NCBI GenBank assembly: GCA_024195585.1
Contig: SWBL01000066.1
Location: 1 to 64,000, forward strand
Direction of reading: 5' to 3'
Source: Aureobasidium sp. EXF-3400
Lineage: Eukaryota; Ascomycota; Dothideomycetes; Dothideales; Saccotheciaceae
Length of the DNA stretch: 64,000 nt
The notes below the pieces were generated by a model. It searched no databases. It was not told the DNA's origin and was given only the letters and a program-made list of their open reading frames with translations. The position numbers were made by a program, and so were the translations under genes. This document shows, in pieces, positions 51,809 through 63,881 of this stretch (the stretch's first letter is position 1; the number at the start of each line of letters is the position of its first letter).

Positions 51809-51843
51809 GAAGAAAACGGAAAAAGACGAAATGCTGAGTAGAC

Positions 51844-54031
51844 TCAAATCACAGCCATGTGCTCCCAGAGAACAAGTAGTTGAGCAGGCTCCACAGGGCG
51901 GTATGCAAAAAGCACGAGATGCATGCAGACCTGGTCTAGGGCCTTCTCATCGACGTAAGACTCCCAGGCAGCAATCACATTGCCGTTCGCATACTCCTGG
52001 GTGCGTTTAATGTGGCTGAGAAGCCCGACTCTGGCCGCAAGATCCATCTGAAGACCTGGCTCAGGGCCGCGGTAAACACCTCGTGCGGGCTCGCTGTCGA
52101 GATCAAACGTGGGCTTGCCAGGAAGGATGCCGATGAAGGATGGCGCCTCAATGGAACAGAAGCGCAGACGACAAGCTCCCCGTCAACCCATCGAGGCCAC
52201 AAAGACCAAGCAGCGTTCTCTTCGGCAATGCCTTCAAACCCGTGCTCCAATTGGACCTCTGCTCGTGGCAACGATTCGAGATCCATCTCAGGATGCATCA
52301 TCTGGTACTCCTCCTGATCGTCATTGCTGTTCCAGAGTGAGTCGTAGTTGTGCCATACTGCGACAGCTGGTACATCTGCACCATCTCCACCAAGGATAGT
52401 GGTAAGCTCTGACTTCCCGCTCCAGTCGCCAGTCGCTCTCGCCTCAAGAATGTCAGCCATAGGCTTGTAGAACGCTGCCCATTGTAGTATTTGATCCCAT
52501 GTCTTTGCCGATACATACTTGGCGAAAACTGTATGCATGCGTGCGACCATTGCAAGGGCAACGTACTGACATTCTTGTAGTCTGAGCTGCTTGAGAATCC
52601 TGTAAGCTGCCAGCTTTCTGCTGAGAGTTGTGACGTCGCGGTTCTCTCTGACGGATGTGCGAGAGACACCAGCCCCCAAGCCTGCTTCTCTCCAAATACT
52701 TTTCTTGACTTGTGACTTGTAGTCAGCGGGCCACTTCGTACCCAGAGCTGTCAAGAGAAGTTCCGCAGCGATGGTCTTGGCTTGCGGCCTGGTCGTACCA
52801 GGGTGCTGCTCTCTGACCTGAGCATGCACCTTCTCATAGATGTTCATCACCCACATGTCTGTTCCGGCTCGTCTCAGACCGGCAGTCCTCTCTGCGGTGA
52901 CAACTTCAGACAAGAACCCGCAAAAGTCTTTGAGCTTTCCATTGCTACCGAGAATCGAAGGCTCCTGGGAGTATTGCGCCACAGGAAGTAGGGCAATTGC
53001 CTCGCTGAACGCTACTCGTCCGAATCTCCCTTGTAGATCAGTACGGAGGGTTGTAGAGGTTGCAATTTGTATTATCTCTTGTACCTGTGTGTCAGTCGTT
53101 GATTTTTTCATTGATGTCTTCAGGTCAGCTTCCTTGACTGTTCCTCCACTGCTGTCCTGGTTGTTCCACACGCCATTAGCTGTAAACCAAGCCTCATGCG
53201 CCTTCAATTGTGATCATTCTGCTGCCCTTAAACCGCATATTTCCGTCCATTTTGGCGAAGACAAACGATTGCAGACTTGGGTGTAGCGTAGATAGTGGGA
53301 GAAGAAGCTGTAGAGATGGAACGACGGTAGTATGTACCAAGAATACCGCCAGTACTGGACTTGCCCTCCAGATACTCCTGCATTTTCGGATGTTAGACAT
53401 TGAAATAACAATTGGGAAGGATGAAGGCTAGGGAACTTACTTACGAGGGTCTCAGGATGGCGGGTACACGAGTACCGTCCTCGTAATCCAGTGCCCACTC
53501 CTCGGTCTCCAAAATATAGCTAATGCCCATGACCTCGCCATGTACAGGATGTGGTGGGATTCTCCCAATCAATGACGGAGGCATTGGTGGTAGCTGTGGC
53601 ATGACTGAAAACGAAGGCCCTGTCAAGGCACCAGGACGCGCCAGGAGTTGATGACCGCTCTCCCACTCGTGCTCCCACCGACCAATTTCCCAGTAGAAGC
53701 TCAAGCGCACAGCCTTGCCTCCAACTCGATCGGTGAAAGGTATTGGAATTGGTGGTGGCGGCAGAGAACAAGACACGCGCAATCTGACCGGATCAAGCAG
53801 GCCCCAGTCAAAGATTGCTTTCTCATGTTCATGCTGCCATGTACCAGTTTCCCAATGGAAGATCGTGCGCATGACCTTGCCTGCTATGAGATGTGGTGGA
53901 GGTCTTGGAACTGGAGGCGAAGTCCAAACAGGCGCGGTCTCTTGATTGCTGGGGATGTGACCGCCATCAGCTGCGACGTGCTCGTCAGAGGTCGCCGTGT
54001 GTTGCATGTTGGTGTCTCCGTCAGGATCCAT
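51844..54031 (-). CDS. Hypothetical protein with three N-terminal repeats and a doubtful C-terminus
   Basis: Exons 53445-54031, 53338-53377 and 51975-53201 join in frame to 617 residues. The N-terminal third has three imperfect repeats of about 50-55 residues: a proline-rich lead (PPVPRPPP, PPPPIPIP, PPMPPSL), then GKVMRTIFHWETGTWQHE, GKAVRLSFYWEIGRWEHE and GEVMGISYILETEEWALD. The middle is helical and charged. In the last exon the frame ends at 51975 with a non-family-like tail. One frame over from about 52047, the DNA encodes MDLAARVGLLSHIKRTQEYANGNVIAAW to a stop at 51844, which looks more protein-like. A frameshift near 52050 is possible. Function unknown. Confidence 0.6.
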
Positions 54032-54772
54032 GTTTGAATGTGCTTGTGAATTAATGGTGAAGGTTTGTCGTGGGTGACTGTGAAAGAAAGCTGTGAATGG
54101 CGGCGAGGATGGTCAAGTCGACGAGTGCTGAAAGACGATTGTTTGCACGACCAAAACATGGATCGTGTTGCGTGGTTTGATGAGAGCCCGAGATTTGTTC
54201 CCAGCTCAAAGTGAAGTTCATCATAAGAATAAGAAGTGAAGTAGCTGTTTATCAATGCTCCTGTGATGCATTCTTGTCTTTCTCCTGCTATAGAGATGCA
54301 CAGCGCTTTCGGGTTAATGCGGTCACCCAGAGAGATCTACGAGGAGTGCAGTCTCTCTTTGGACATTACTACTTTCGAGAAAGCACTCTGCATTTCCACA
54401 ACTGTAGTACAACAATAGTGGTCTTTTACACATTGAGAAAGGTATAGTTCAAACAAAGACCCAAAGGTAAATATTGTGGTTCTCATTCATTCTTTGTCGT
54501 ATCTGTGCTTTGATTTCGACCTTAAAAGACATCTAACAGAACTTTGCGAAATATACAATTTCGAAATGGCAAAAGAGTGAGAACATGATTGTCTCATTCC
54601 CTGTGATATAAACTATCAAAGCTATGGATTTCAATCGACAGTGCTAGTAAGAAGAAACTGCGTTGAATAGAAACAAAACAAAACAAAACAAAACTGTCAT
54701 CATCCTCCAGAGCAGTACGAAAACACCAAACGAAAGGCTGAAGTCTTTGATACGTCAGCCACTCTAGGTGTT
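54032..54772. other. Intergenic region with AAAAC microsatellite
   Basis: 741 bp between two minus-strand genes. It contains an (AAAAC)n run at 54671-54694. No gene. Confidence 0.4.
54671..54694 (+). repeat. (AAAAC)n microsatellite
   Basis: Nearly five uninterrupted AAAAC pentamers just beyond the helicase 3' end. Confidence 0.85.
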
Positions 54773-57287
54773 TCAGTGAGCGTTTCTGCGACCCTTCTGC
54801 CTGTTCTTCTCTACGTCAAGTTGGCGAATCGAGAACGCGGATGGGTGATACTTGTTAGGGTGATCATATCTCGAAGAGCCATCGTCGAATCCTGCTGCGA
54901 TGGCTTTCTCGAGGTTCCACTTCTTCAATTGTCCGACCTTGGCAAATCGGGCACCTCTATCCTTTTGCCATGAGGGTAGCGTGGTCTTGAGAAGCTCCTT
55001 GTCTGCGATCATGCATCCCACAGTCCATCTAGCCAGCCCGGCCCAGTTGGAATCTTCGACATCTGGCCAATCTCCGTCTGGAAAACCTGCAGGTGTGATG
55101 CCATCAGAGCCGATCATGTCGTGGACAGTTTGCATGAGACCCTTCTTGGTGTCACCTTCAGGCAGAAACTCCGCATCCCACCAGTACTCTGGCCGAGCAG
55201 CGACAAGGAGCTCTGGTGTGATGGACGACACGACTCTCAAAGTCTTGTACGTGCCGTCGTTGAAGCAGTTGTCGTAGATGACCCATTCATTGTGCTCGTT
55301 TGGATGACCCAGATCGGTGTGCTGAGACAAAGAGACGTGCATGCCGCTACGAACGAGCTGATACCCGTTGGATGAAGGTGCGCGTTTGGCTGCGTGCAGG
55401 AAGTGTCCAGCGGCCAATGCTTGCAGAATTCGCGTGTAGTAGTGTGGGTCGTTCTTTCGCAGCTCTCGGCGATCCCAACCCTCTATCTTGTTCATAGCCT
55501 CAAGATAGTGCAGACGAAGATTGTCTGCGTTTCTCAATGCGCCTTCCAGAAGCATGTTGTCATTCGCAAATTTGGGGCCCTTTTTGACGTAACAGGCTTC
55601 TCTCCACGCCATGTAGATGTTGAAAAGGGTGATATGATCACCAGAGCAGTGCTGAAATTTGCGCTTGATTTTCTGTTTGTTCTGACCAGGACGGAACAGA
55701 TAGCTGCCTCCGTTCGTCGCTTCGAGCATTGCCAACACAGAGATGATTTCATCTGAACAGCCAAATTTCGGACTTTCCAAGAGAGTCATAGCAGCATAGA
55801 CGTTGGTGGGAATAGCTGTAAGCTGTTTGCCAAGGAACGAAAGGCTGCCATTGGGCTTCACAGCTCCAAGCTGTCGGAGGAGCCCCAAAGCCCTGACAAT
55901 GGTTTCGGAGGCTGGCGGGACGATGTAATCGAAAGTGATCGGGTTATGGCCTAATTTCAAGATGGTCAAGCATTCGCTCAGCATGTCACCTTGCAAAACT
56001 TGAGGGATGGCGTGCTCAACCAGATCCTCCTGGTAGCCTCTCTCAGTACACATGAGCCAAGCCATGCCCTCGTAAATACGGCCTGCGCGCCCCTTGCGGT
56101 GAAGAATGCTAGCTTTACTGATAGGTTGGTTGATCAGTGCGAAACTCTCCGTGTAAGGATCCCAGGCGTTGATTTTTGCTTTGCAGCTGTCGACAATGTG
56201 GGTGACACCCGCAACAGTAAGTGATGTTTCAGCACTGTTTGTCGAGACAATGACTTTACGACCCAGGTTGTCGTGTTGAGCATGAGGCTGCTCAGCATTG
56301 ATTGCCATGTTTTGGTCTTTCATCAAATGACTGCCATGCAGAGAACAAAGCTTGAGCGGGCCCATACCCTTCCCAATGGAACGATGAACGCCATCGATGA
56401 CCTTGTTGATCTCGTCTTTTCCAGTAACGAACACCAGGATATCGCCAGGCATTTGCGTACAGTGAACATAGATGATGGTTTTGATGATTTCTGCGATAAG
56501 GTCCGACGGTGGGTTCCTCAGGTATTTGACGGTGACTTCGTGCTGGCGGCTGCTTACTTCTTCAACCACTGCCTGTGGGAAGAAATCCGTGAAGAGAGCG
56601 GTATCAATTGTGGCAGACATGACGATGACTTTGAGATCATCCCGTTCATTCAAGAGACCTTTGAGGTGGCCAAGCAAAATATCAGCGTCGCGAGAGTATT
56701 CGTGTGCTTCGTCAATGATAACAACACCGAAGCTGCTCAGCGTCGGGTCGAGCTTTGCCAACGCCAAAGTGGTACCTATAGGATGTGAGCTCATGCTGAA
56801 GAAAGGGATAAATACGTAGATACAACTCACCGTCAGTGTGGACCTCAAGATGTGTCTGATTGTTCGTCGAGTCATGATCACGATGTCTGAGGCCGACAAT
56901 ACTGCCCAGCGGCACCTCCATTTCCCTGGCGATGCGCTTGGCGACCTATATTTGTATATTGTTAGGGAGCTTTTCTCCGCTGGAGAGAGGAAGGGGGTAG
57001 TGTGTATCAAGACTTACAGATTCTGCTGCCAATCGGCGAGGTTGTGTGAGACAAATGTCTCCTCCGAACACGCCGGACGCGCGCATTGACTCAAGAATAC
57101 ATTTCGGTAGCTGTGTTGACTTGCCTGAGCCAGTTTCGCCGACAATGATCGTCACACGGTTGTTTCTGATGGTCTGAAGCAGTGCGGGCATACGTCTAGA
57201 TACAGGTAGCTCTGCAGCGCGGAGACGCATGACATGGTAGGCAGGGCTGTAAGACCTGCCCGTGTGGGGGTTAGGTAGCTGCAACAT
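54773..57287 (-). CDS. DEAH-box RNA helicase
   Basis: Exons 57018-57287, 56831-56945 and 54773-56775 give 795 residues from ATG 57287 (MLQLPNPHTGRSYSPAYHVM). Motif I is GETGSGKST, Ia TQPRRLAAESV, II DEAH, III SAT, and IV-V appear as LVFVTGKDEIN and VSTNSAETSLTV. Motif VI reads HRKGRAGR instead of the usual QRxGRAGR. The two introns restore KRIAREME and HTDGTTLALAK. After the helicase core come a winged-helix/ratchet region and an OB-type C-terminal domain, then a basic tail (KNRQKGRRNAH). It has almost no N-terminal extension, so it is closer to Prp43/DHX15-sized enzymes than to Prp2/16/22. The RNA target is unknown. Confidence 0.88.
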
Positions 57288-60200
57288 GATGAAGCAGACT
57301 GATGATGATAGAGAGGCAGACACTGTGTGAGAGCGTTGAAGAAAGGTGGTGAAAAATTATGGCTGCGTTTGCGGTCGTGTTTGTGTCTGCGTTTGCTTCC
57401 GCGATCGAGAAAGTGACGGAAACATTCACAAGGCAAAAGATTGTCGACCTTTTCTCGCAATGCCAAACGGTAATATTGTGCACTATCTAAATGCACGATT
57501 CTATTCAGTTCGGAGATGGGGCCACAGAGATGATGAAAGCTACCATCTTGCTGTGGACACTACTTAGGTCTCGGAAGTATTGTGCATTTTTACAGCTGTC
57601 CCATTGTTGCCATCAGCATTGAGATCTTCTTCGCTGTGCTAACTCTGTTGCTCGAGATCATTGAGGTACGTGTACCGAGACCCGATGGCTCTGCGGATAT
57701 GACGATATCCTTCAGGAGGAGTCGAGGTTACCGGGGCGGAAATGCATACGCTAGTTGGAACAAAGGACATGGAGGTAGTGGTCTTGCGCAGAAGATGCAA
57801 ACGAGTTGGAGGAGGTCGGGAAGATCGATTGGTGGTACGATGAGATGGATCTACGATGTCAGTCATTACTCAAGTCTGATCATGGTCCTGGGAGCATGAA
57901 GAGATGTAATATATCGTTGCAGCTGTCGATAATGCATCGAAGCTGTATCTTAGATGACAAAACACGCTGCAAGCAAGTTCGGGACTCGATGGCAGGGAGC
58001 TGTCGCTAGAAATTCTTGAGGCGAGCCAGAACCATGTTGTGTGATAGAATTTTGATGATAGGCCGTTCCATGGGACATGGCTGGACGTGAGAAGAGTTCG
58101 TTGCGGCCAGTGATCAGTATGACTTTTCGTCAGGCAATAAGAACCCATAAGGGTCAAATTATCCGCCTTGAATCCTCTCCGAGTACGTCCTGTTGCTCAA
58201 GCCGTTCATGCCGGTTGTACCATGCAGGTGCGTTGCTGCCCTCAGCTGCGACGTTTGCAATGCGCGTGGCTGGGATGAACTGAACTACCAAGGTACGGGG
58301 AAAGACGTCAAACTCGACGACCTCCTAACCATAAATATCATCGACCTGAGAGATATGCATGACTCTAGAATACCCCTGGTGCGTCGTGGCTTTAGTCAAT
58401 CAATCAACTTGATACAAGTGACAGCACAGGCAAGACATTTCCCTTTCCGGTCAGTTAATGCGAGAAGATAAACTGAGCGCCCGAAGCATCTCCGAATCTA
58501 CCAAAGGTACGAGAGACACCAGACTGACATCTATACAACGTGCCCGAGTGCTTGTATCTTCGCTCTCAAAATCGCATACCCATGTTTGATACCCGGAATT
58601 GTGCATTGGAGCTACTGTAACATGCAGGCACCATCTTTTGCGATGCTGCTCGTGTCAACTCACCCTTGACGCAACGTAAGCTGCAGAATAGTACTGGAAG
58701 TTGCTCTCAGATGTTTCCGTCACAAGTCAAAAGCCACAACGCGGGTAAATGTTCACTAGACAGCCATCTGTTGCCGAATCTGGTGTCCTCAGCCAGAGTT
58801 GATGCGCCTGATGGAAGTCCGGGTTTGCCGGAGAGGTGACTGAGGATATCCAAGCGATTGGCAAGTGGAAGGATGCATATCAGCGCGAGGGGTCTGGATG
58901 GCGTTGTTCGGCAAGAGGTATCCCGTCCATGGCATTTTCCACACAGATAGAACATCCCGCATCGTGAACCTCTTCATGTATGCAAGCTATCTTGTTAGAA
59001 GAAGGGCAGACCAATCCTCAGGAAATGGTGCTCTCCCTAATATCCAATATTGCATGTCCCAATCAAAGAGTACCAGTGGTGTCTCGATTACAGTCGTCAC
59101 GAGGTCAGTCGTTCCCAAACCTGATCACCTCCGTAGGATCATAATCCCAAGTAACGGATGCGTGCCAGTGGGTCATGCCGCCTGCAGGAACCGCTCCGGT
59201 CTTTCCAAGTCTGATCACTTCCTCACAAGCTCTAGACCGACGCAACCTTCCACATCCTCCTTCGGCACTGAATGTTGTCTCGCTCCCGGCCCAGCTGAAA
59301 GAGGGCTAGATAGCTTGCTGCCTTATCAGGCCAAGGGGGTGCCATGAAGTATGTATGAGTAACGCGCCATCAGGATGAGCCTGGTTTATGCACAGTTGAT
59401 ATCGGTCTGGTAATGGTTTCCTGCATGTCCCATATCATCGCGGGTCGGAAAGTCATCAGATACGGCCCCTTGGAAAGCCTGGTCGCGTTCACGCCAGTTC
59501 GAAAGGTGTTCTCCAAGCAAAGCCCGGAACTCGGACTCATGCACATGAAGCAGTTCAGTCTGAGGTTTGAAGGTATTCATGCAAGCATGGTGTCAGGACC
59601 TGAAAGTCAGTCTCCATATCGTCTTTGCGACGAGTATCGCTGCCAGTGCTCAGTATGATGTCCACAGTATCGTATTGCCGGGTCTTTCGTGTGCGAGATC
59701 CGTCTCACTCGCATCTTTCCCAGTGGCTTGGATCTTCCCACGTAGAGTCCCACATGTTACTTCCGACGAAACAGACCAGCTTCCTGAGATACGCATACCG
59801 TAGCAAGCGCGCGACATCCAGACATCTCAGAAGACGAGGAGACAGTAAAGTCTCGCGGGGAGAATGCAAGCTCGTATTCAGATGACATATCAAACGGTTG
59901 ACCTCGGGCCAGTCGATATCACAACAAGCAAAGCGAAATCGCCATCGGCCAGAGAGACACCGGTACAAACAAAGCAGAGAAAAGGAACCAACAGGATCCG
60001 GCTATTGGTAGCCATGTACTGATAGTTGTAGATCTTCATGCGCTGATCTCGATGTTCAAGGATGTAAGTCCGAGATGATCAAGAACCTGCGCGACTTACC
60101 ATTGCGAGAACATCCACACTGTGGTAAGCGTTGAGTTAGTCATGGAAAACATCATTTGACGAGTGTCGCTTCGAGTGCATCAACATCGAAAAAGTTGCTT

Positions 60201-61483
60201 GGGAGTGGCTTTGATGGTCTGCCGTTGATCGTGTTTGAAGAGTGCTCGGACGCGACTGTTGGCGCTGGGTTTCTTGGTTTCGTAGCGACACCGCCGTGTT
60301 GCGACGTCAGAGTCGAGTCGTGTTGAGTTTCGAGTTGTGAGACGTCCGGCTCTGGTCCTGTCGCACAATCGCTTGAATGCGATAGATCTGGGGCATTCGA
60401 GGGGCAACGCTACAGCCAGGGTCCTTGACACATTCTGGCAAATTTTTCGCAATTTCTCTCTCCATCTCGAGCGCTCCAGGTGTCTTTGTTTTCCACGATC
60501 TGCAAGCATCCATGTCGTTCAATCGGTCATTCAACTTCGTAACACTGGCCAATTGGAATTCCTACGCCGGAGGTGTCCGTGGAGGAACGGTTCATCCATG
60601 TCAACGGCCTTCCGCCTAGCTTCGCCCCGGCAAGTTTGACGGCAGCCGCCGACGTCAAAGTGTTGGGCCAAGCCGCCCACTCAAGGCGTAGCACCTATGG
60701 AGCCCCGCATCTGTTGCTCACGTGGAGATACCGAGAGACAAGTTGTCGCTGGATCTTGTTGCCTCTTGCAGAGTCTGTTCTAACAAAGCCATGCAGCTGA
60801 CAAGGCTGTGGGATCGCGCATACGGCGAATATTGCGGTAGGAATGGCAGTGACATACGTGGATGTGGCCGTGCGGTAGTTGCAGCGCCTCCCCGTGGTGT
60901 CGCACATAATTGAGATAAACGGTACGCCCTTCCGAGCTTAGCGGCCAAGATTCTATCCAAAGGGCGCGTTGTTTGGAGCACCTTATTTCCACCAGCCGTG
61001 TGAGATCCACTCCTCTGCGGCGAACAGCGTACTGTTGAATGCTGCTGCATCTTCGGCGTGATGAGAATGAAGAAGATATCAGCAGAGACTCTATGAGGTA
61101 AGGAATTCCTCTGGCTTATCACAGCCAACCGATAACAGCCAATTGCTCGGCGTCACAACGCGAATCCTCCATTCAAACCGCCATGAAGCAGTTTGGCTGC
61201 AGCGAGGTTCGGTAAAACATTCACCCCCAGAGAGGCTAATAAGCTAGCGAACCAAGTATCCAGATCTGGGTTTGAGTGGGTTATGTCGCCCCATTAAGTA
61301 AAATCTTTGCATCTCGAGTGGCCAAGACCGCGCCTGGATCAGCAAAGGCTCTGTTATTCTTTTTGCTTGACTTGCCTCTTGGTATATATGTATCGTGTGC
61401 CTGCCCGATTTTTCTGTGATACGCAAGGCCCATTTTGCTAAAACGACTTTTACTTTTTCCAGGTTTATATCTTTCTGCCCGTC
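57288..61483. other. 4.2-kb gene-poor stretch
   Basis: No open frame here has a recognisable family, good splice structure or clear coding bias on either strand. I see no terminal repeats, transposase remnant or tRNA. The right end holds a TATATAT at 61383-61389, about 100 bp before the permease ATG. It may be decayed sequence or contain long non-coding transcription. Confidence 0.4.
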
Positions 61484-63881
61484 ATGCCGTTCTGGGACAA
61501 GAGCGAGAAGACTGGCGACACCATCTCGCAGTCGCCATCAGACCCTTTCACTCGCGACTCTCACGATGAAGGCATCGTTCACGACAATGCCGACCATCTC
61601 CAGCGCCGTCTGGGTAACAGACAGATTCAATTGATCGCAATTGGTGGTTCTATCGGAACAGCTCTATTCGTATCCATCGGTGGCGGTCTCGCTCGTGGTG
61701 GACCTGCTTCGCTCCTTCTCGCATACGCAATTTATTCGTGCTTCCTCGCCTTGGTAAACAACTGTATCGCTGAAATGACAATTCTCTATCCAGTAGAAGG
61801 TGGTTTCATCCGTCTCGCGGGAAAATTTGTCGACGAGGCATTTGGCTTCATGGCTGGCTGGAACTTCTTCCTCTATGAGCACGACTCACTCACTCACGGG
61901 AAAAGACCTTGAACTAATACTTTTTACAGAGCTTTGCTGATTCCCTTTGAAATCACTGCTCTCACTACTGTCCTCGGTTTCTGGACCGAAGCATCAGAGC
62001 TAAGATGGGCAATTCCAATTGCTTGTATCGTGAGGAATATCAAAAATCGTCCCCGATTCATTGGTGGCTGACTCCAAACCGCAGGTCCTCTATGGGTAAG
62101 ACTTCCGACGCGCCAACACCTCCCTTGCGACTTCCGATCCTTTCCTATGCGACTGTCTACTGGACAACACCCTCGCACCTATTTCTTTGCCATGCACCCT
62201 TTTTCCTTGCGCCCAAGAAAGACCGGTCTATCTAACCGCCCTTGCGACATTTTCTTTATCGTGAAACTTTCCTTGTCTCCTACCTCTACCCTTGCGACTC
62301 GCGCCCAAAGCAACAATCTGCGCTTGAGCCTACCCGGGCTCGTCCAAAGTCTTCAGCTGACCAGTGTTCTTAGTCTTCTTAACGTTCTTGCTGTGAAAGC
62401 GTACGGTGAAGCCGAATTCTGGCTGAGTGGTACGTGCCGTCAGATGGTGTCTCGAACTTGGAGCTCAACATTGCAATCATCGTATTGCGGAAGTCATCTA
62501 TCGAAAGTGCCTGTGATTTCTGCGAGTGGCTCCATGTTCGGCCTGGAGCGACTCTCAGGGGTGATGCGAAGATGCGCGAGATGCTTCTGCAATGCGACGG
62601 CTGTGGATGCCAAAACTTCACGACTTTGAGACACCGGATCGTCCCTTCTCTTTGCGTATACTGACTGTACTTTCGTTTTAGGTGGAAAGGTCATCCTGAT
62701 TTTCCTGCTCTTCGCTTTCACCTTCGTCACCATGGTCGGTGGAAACCCTCAACACGACGCATATGGCTTCCGCAACTGGAAACACGGAGCATTCGCAGAG
62801 TACAGAACCCAGGGCTCCCTCGGTAAATTCGAAGGCTTCTGTGCTGCCCTCTGGTCCGCATCTTTCTGTGTTGTCGGCCCTGAGTATATCTCCATGGTTG
62901 CCGCTGAAGCCAAGCGCCCTCGCACATACATCAAGGCTGCATTCAAGACCGTCTACTGGCGTTTCGGTATCTTCTTCATTGGTGGAGCCCTCGCCGCTGG
63001 CATCGTTGTTGCACACAACGACCCCGAACTGGTCGCCATTGTTTCCGGAACTGGTGAGGGTGGTGGTACCGCCGCTGCATCGCCCTATGTCATTGCCATG
63101 AAGAACATGGGAATCGTCGGACTTCCTCACTTCGTGAACGCCCTGCTCGTCACTTCCATCTTCTCCGCTGGTAACACCTACACCTACTGCGCCACCCGCT
63201 CTCTCTACGGTATGGCTGTCGAGGGCCGCGCCCCTGGCATCTTCCGCAAGACTACCAAGAACGGTGTCCCAATCTTCTGTTTCTTTTTCGTCATGCTGTT
63301 CCCCTGCTTGTCGTTCCTCCAAATCTCGAGCGGCTCGAACAAGGTTTTGACTTGGTTGGTCAACTTGATCACCGCAGGTGGTATCATCAACTACATCACT
63401 ATGACTGTCACTTACATCTTCTTCTGGCGTGCCATGAAGGCTCAGGGCGTTGACAGAAAGCTCCTTCCTTACTGTGGTTGGTTCCAACCCTGGTCCGCAT
63501 ACATCGGCCTCGCCTGGATGATCATGATTGTTACCTGCTACGGATATACCAGCTTTGCACCCTGGTCGGTGGATAACTTCTTCATCTACTACACCATGAT
63601 AGTGAGACATATACTAACTATGGCTCAAATTACATATGCTAACTATGTTACAGTTTTTGGCAATTGTCACTTTCAGCTTCTGGAAGGTTTTCAAGAAGAC
63701 CAAGCTTCAGAAGCCTGCGACCACCGACCTGGTCTGGGAACGCCCGGCCATCGATGCTTACGAGGCTACCTTCCTCGAGCCACCAAACAGCTTCTGGCGC
63801 GAGATCGCTGGTCCTCTCATGAAGAACAAGGGAAGCGACCGTCAAGTCAGCGACTCGGGCAACTACTCCGGTATGGAGTAA
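61484..63881 (+). CDS. Amino acid permease (yeast AAT family)
   Basis: Plasma-membrane amino-acid/H+ symporter with about 12 helices, 572 residues. Exons: 61484-61878, 61930-62029, 62085-62095, 62365-62429, 62682-63601, 63654-63881. Core motifs are RRLGNRQIQLIAIGGSIGTALFVSIGGGLARGGPASLLLAY, GFIRLAGKFVDEAFGFMAGWNFF, AKRPRTYIKAAFKTVYWR-type and SAGNTYTYCATRSLYGMA. Intron 1 begins with GC (GCACGA), the only way to join LYE to ALLIPFEI. Exon 3 is an 11-nt micro-exon (VLYG) flanked by introns of 55 and 269 bp. The two large introns are much longer than others in the window. The AAT family call is firm; the exact substrate is not known. Confidence 0.88.
62096..62364 (+). other. Unusually long intron with repeated CCCTTGCGAC
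   Basis: A 269-bp intron containing CCCTTGCGAC at 62122-62131, 62239-62248 and 62289-62298, within pyrimidine-rich sequence. Such direct repeats in one intron are unusual beside the 45-75 bp introns of the other genes. Confidence 0.5.

Larger units (their letters stand above)
50796..51843. other. Intergenic region with minisatellite
   Basis: 1.05 kb. It holds the Pol III terminator, a possible SUMO-like relic (51551-51655) and a minisatellite (51660-51808). No intact gene is supported. Confidence 0.4.

Noticed and set aside
52047..52056. A tiny GT...AG gap as an intron joining the two C-terminal frames of the repeat-containing protein
   Set aside because: About 8 bases is far too short to splice; a frameshift is the simpler reading.
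60180..60509. 109-codon minus-strand frame in the gene-poor stretch
   Set aside because: Arg/Lys-rich low-information sequence with overlapping frames on both strands and no family pattern.
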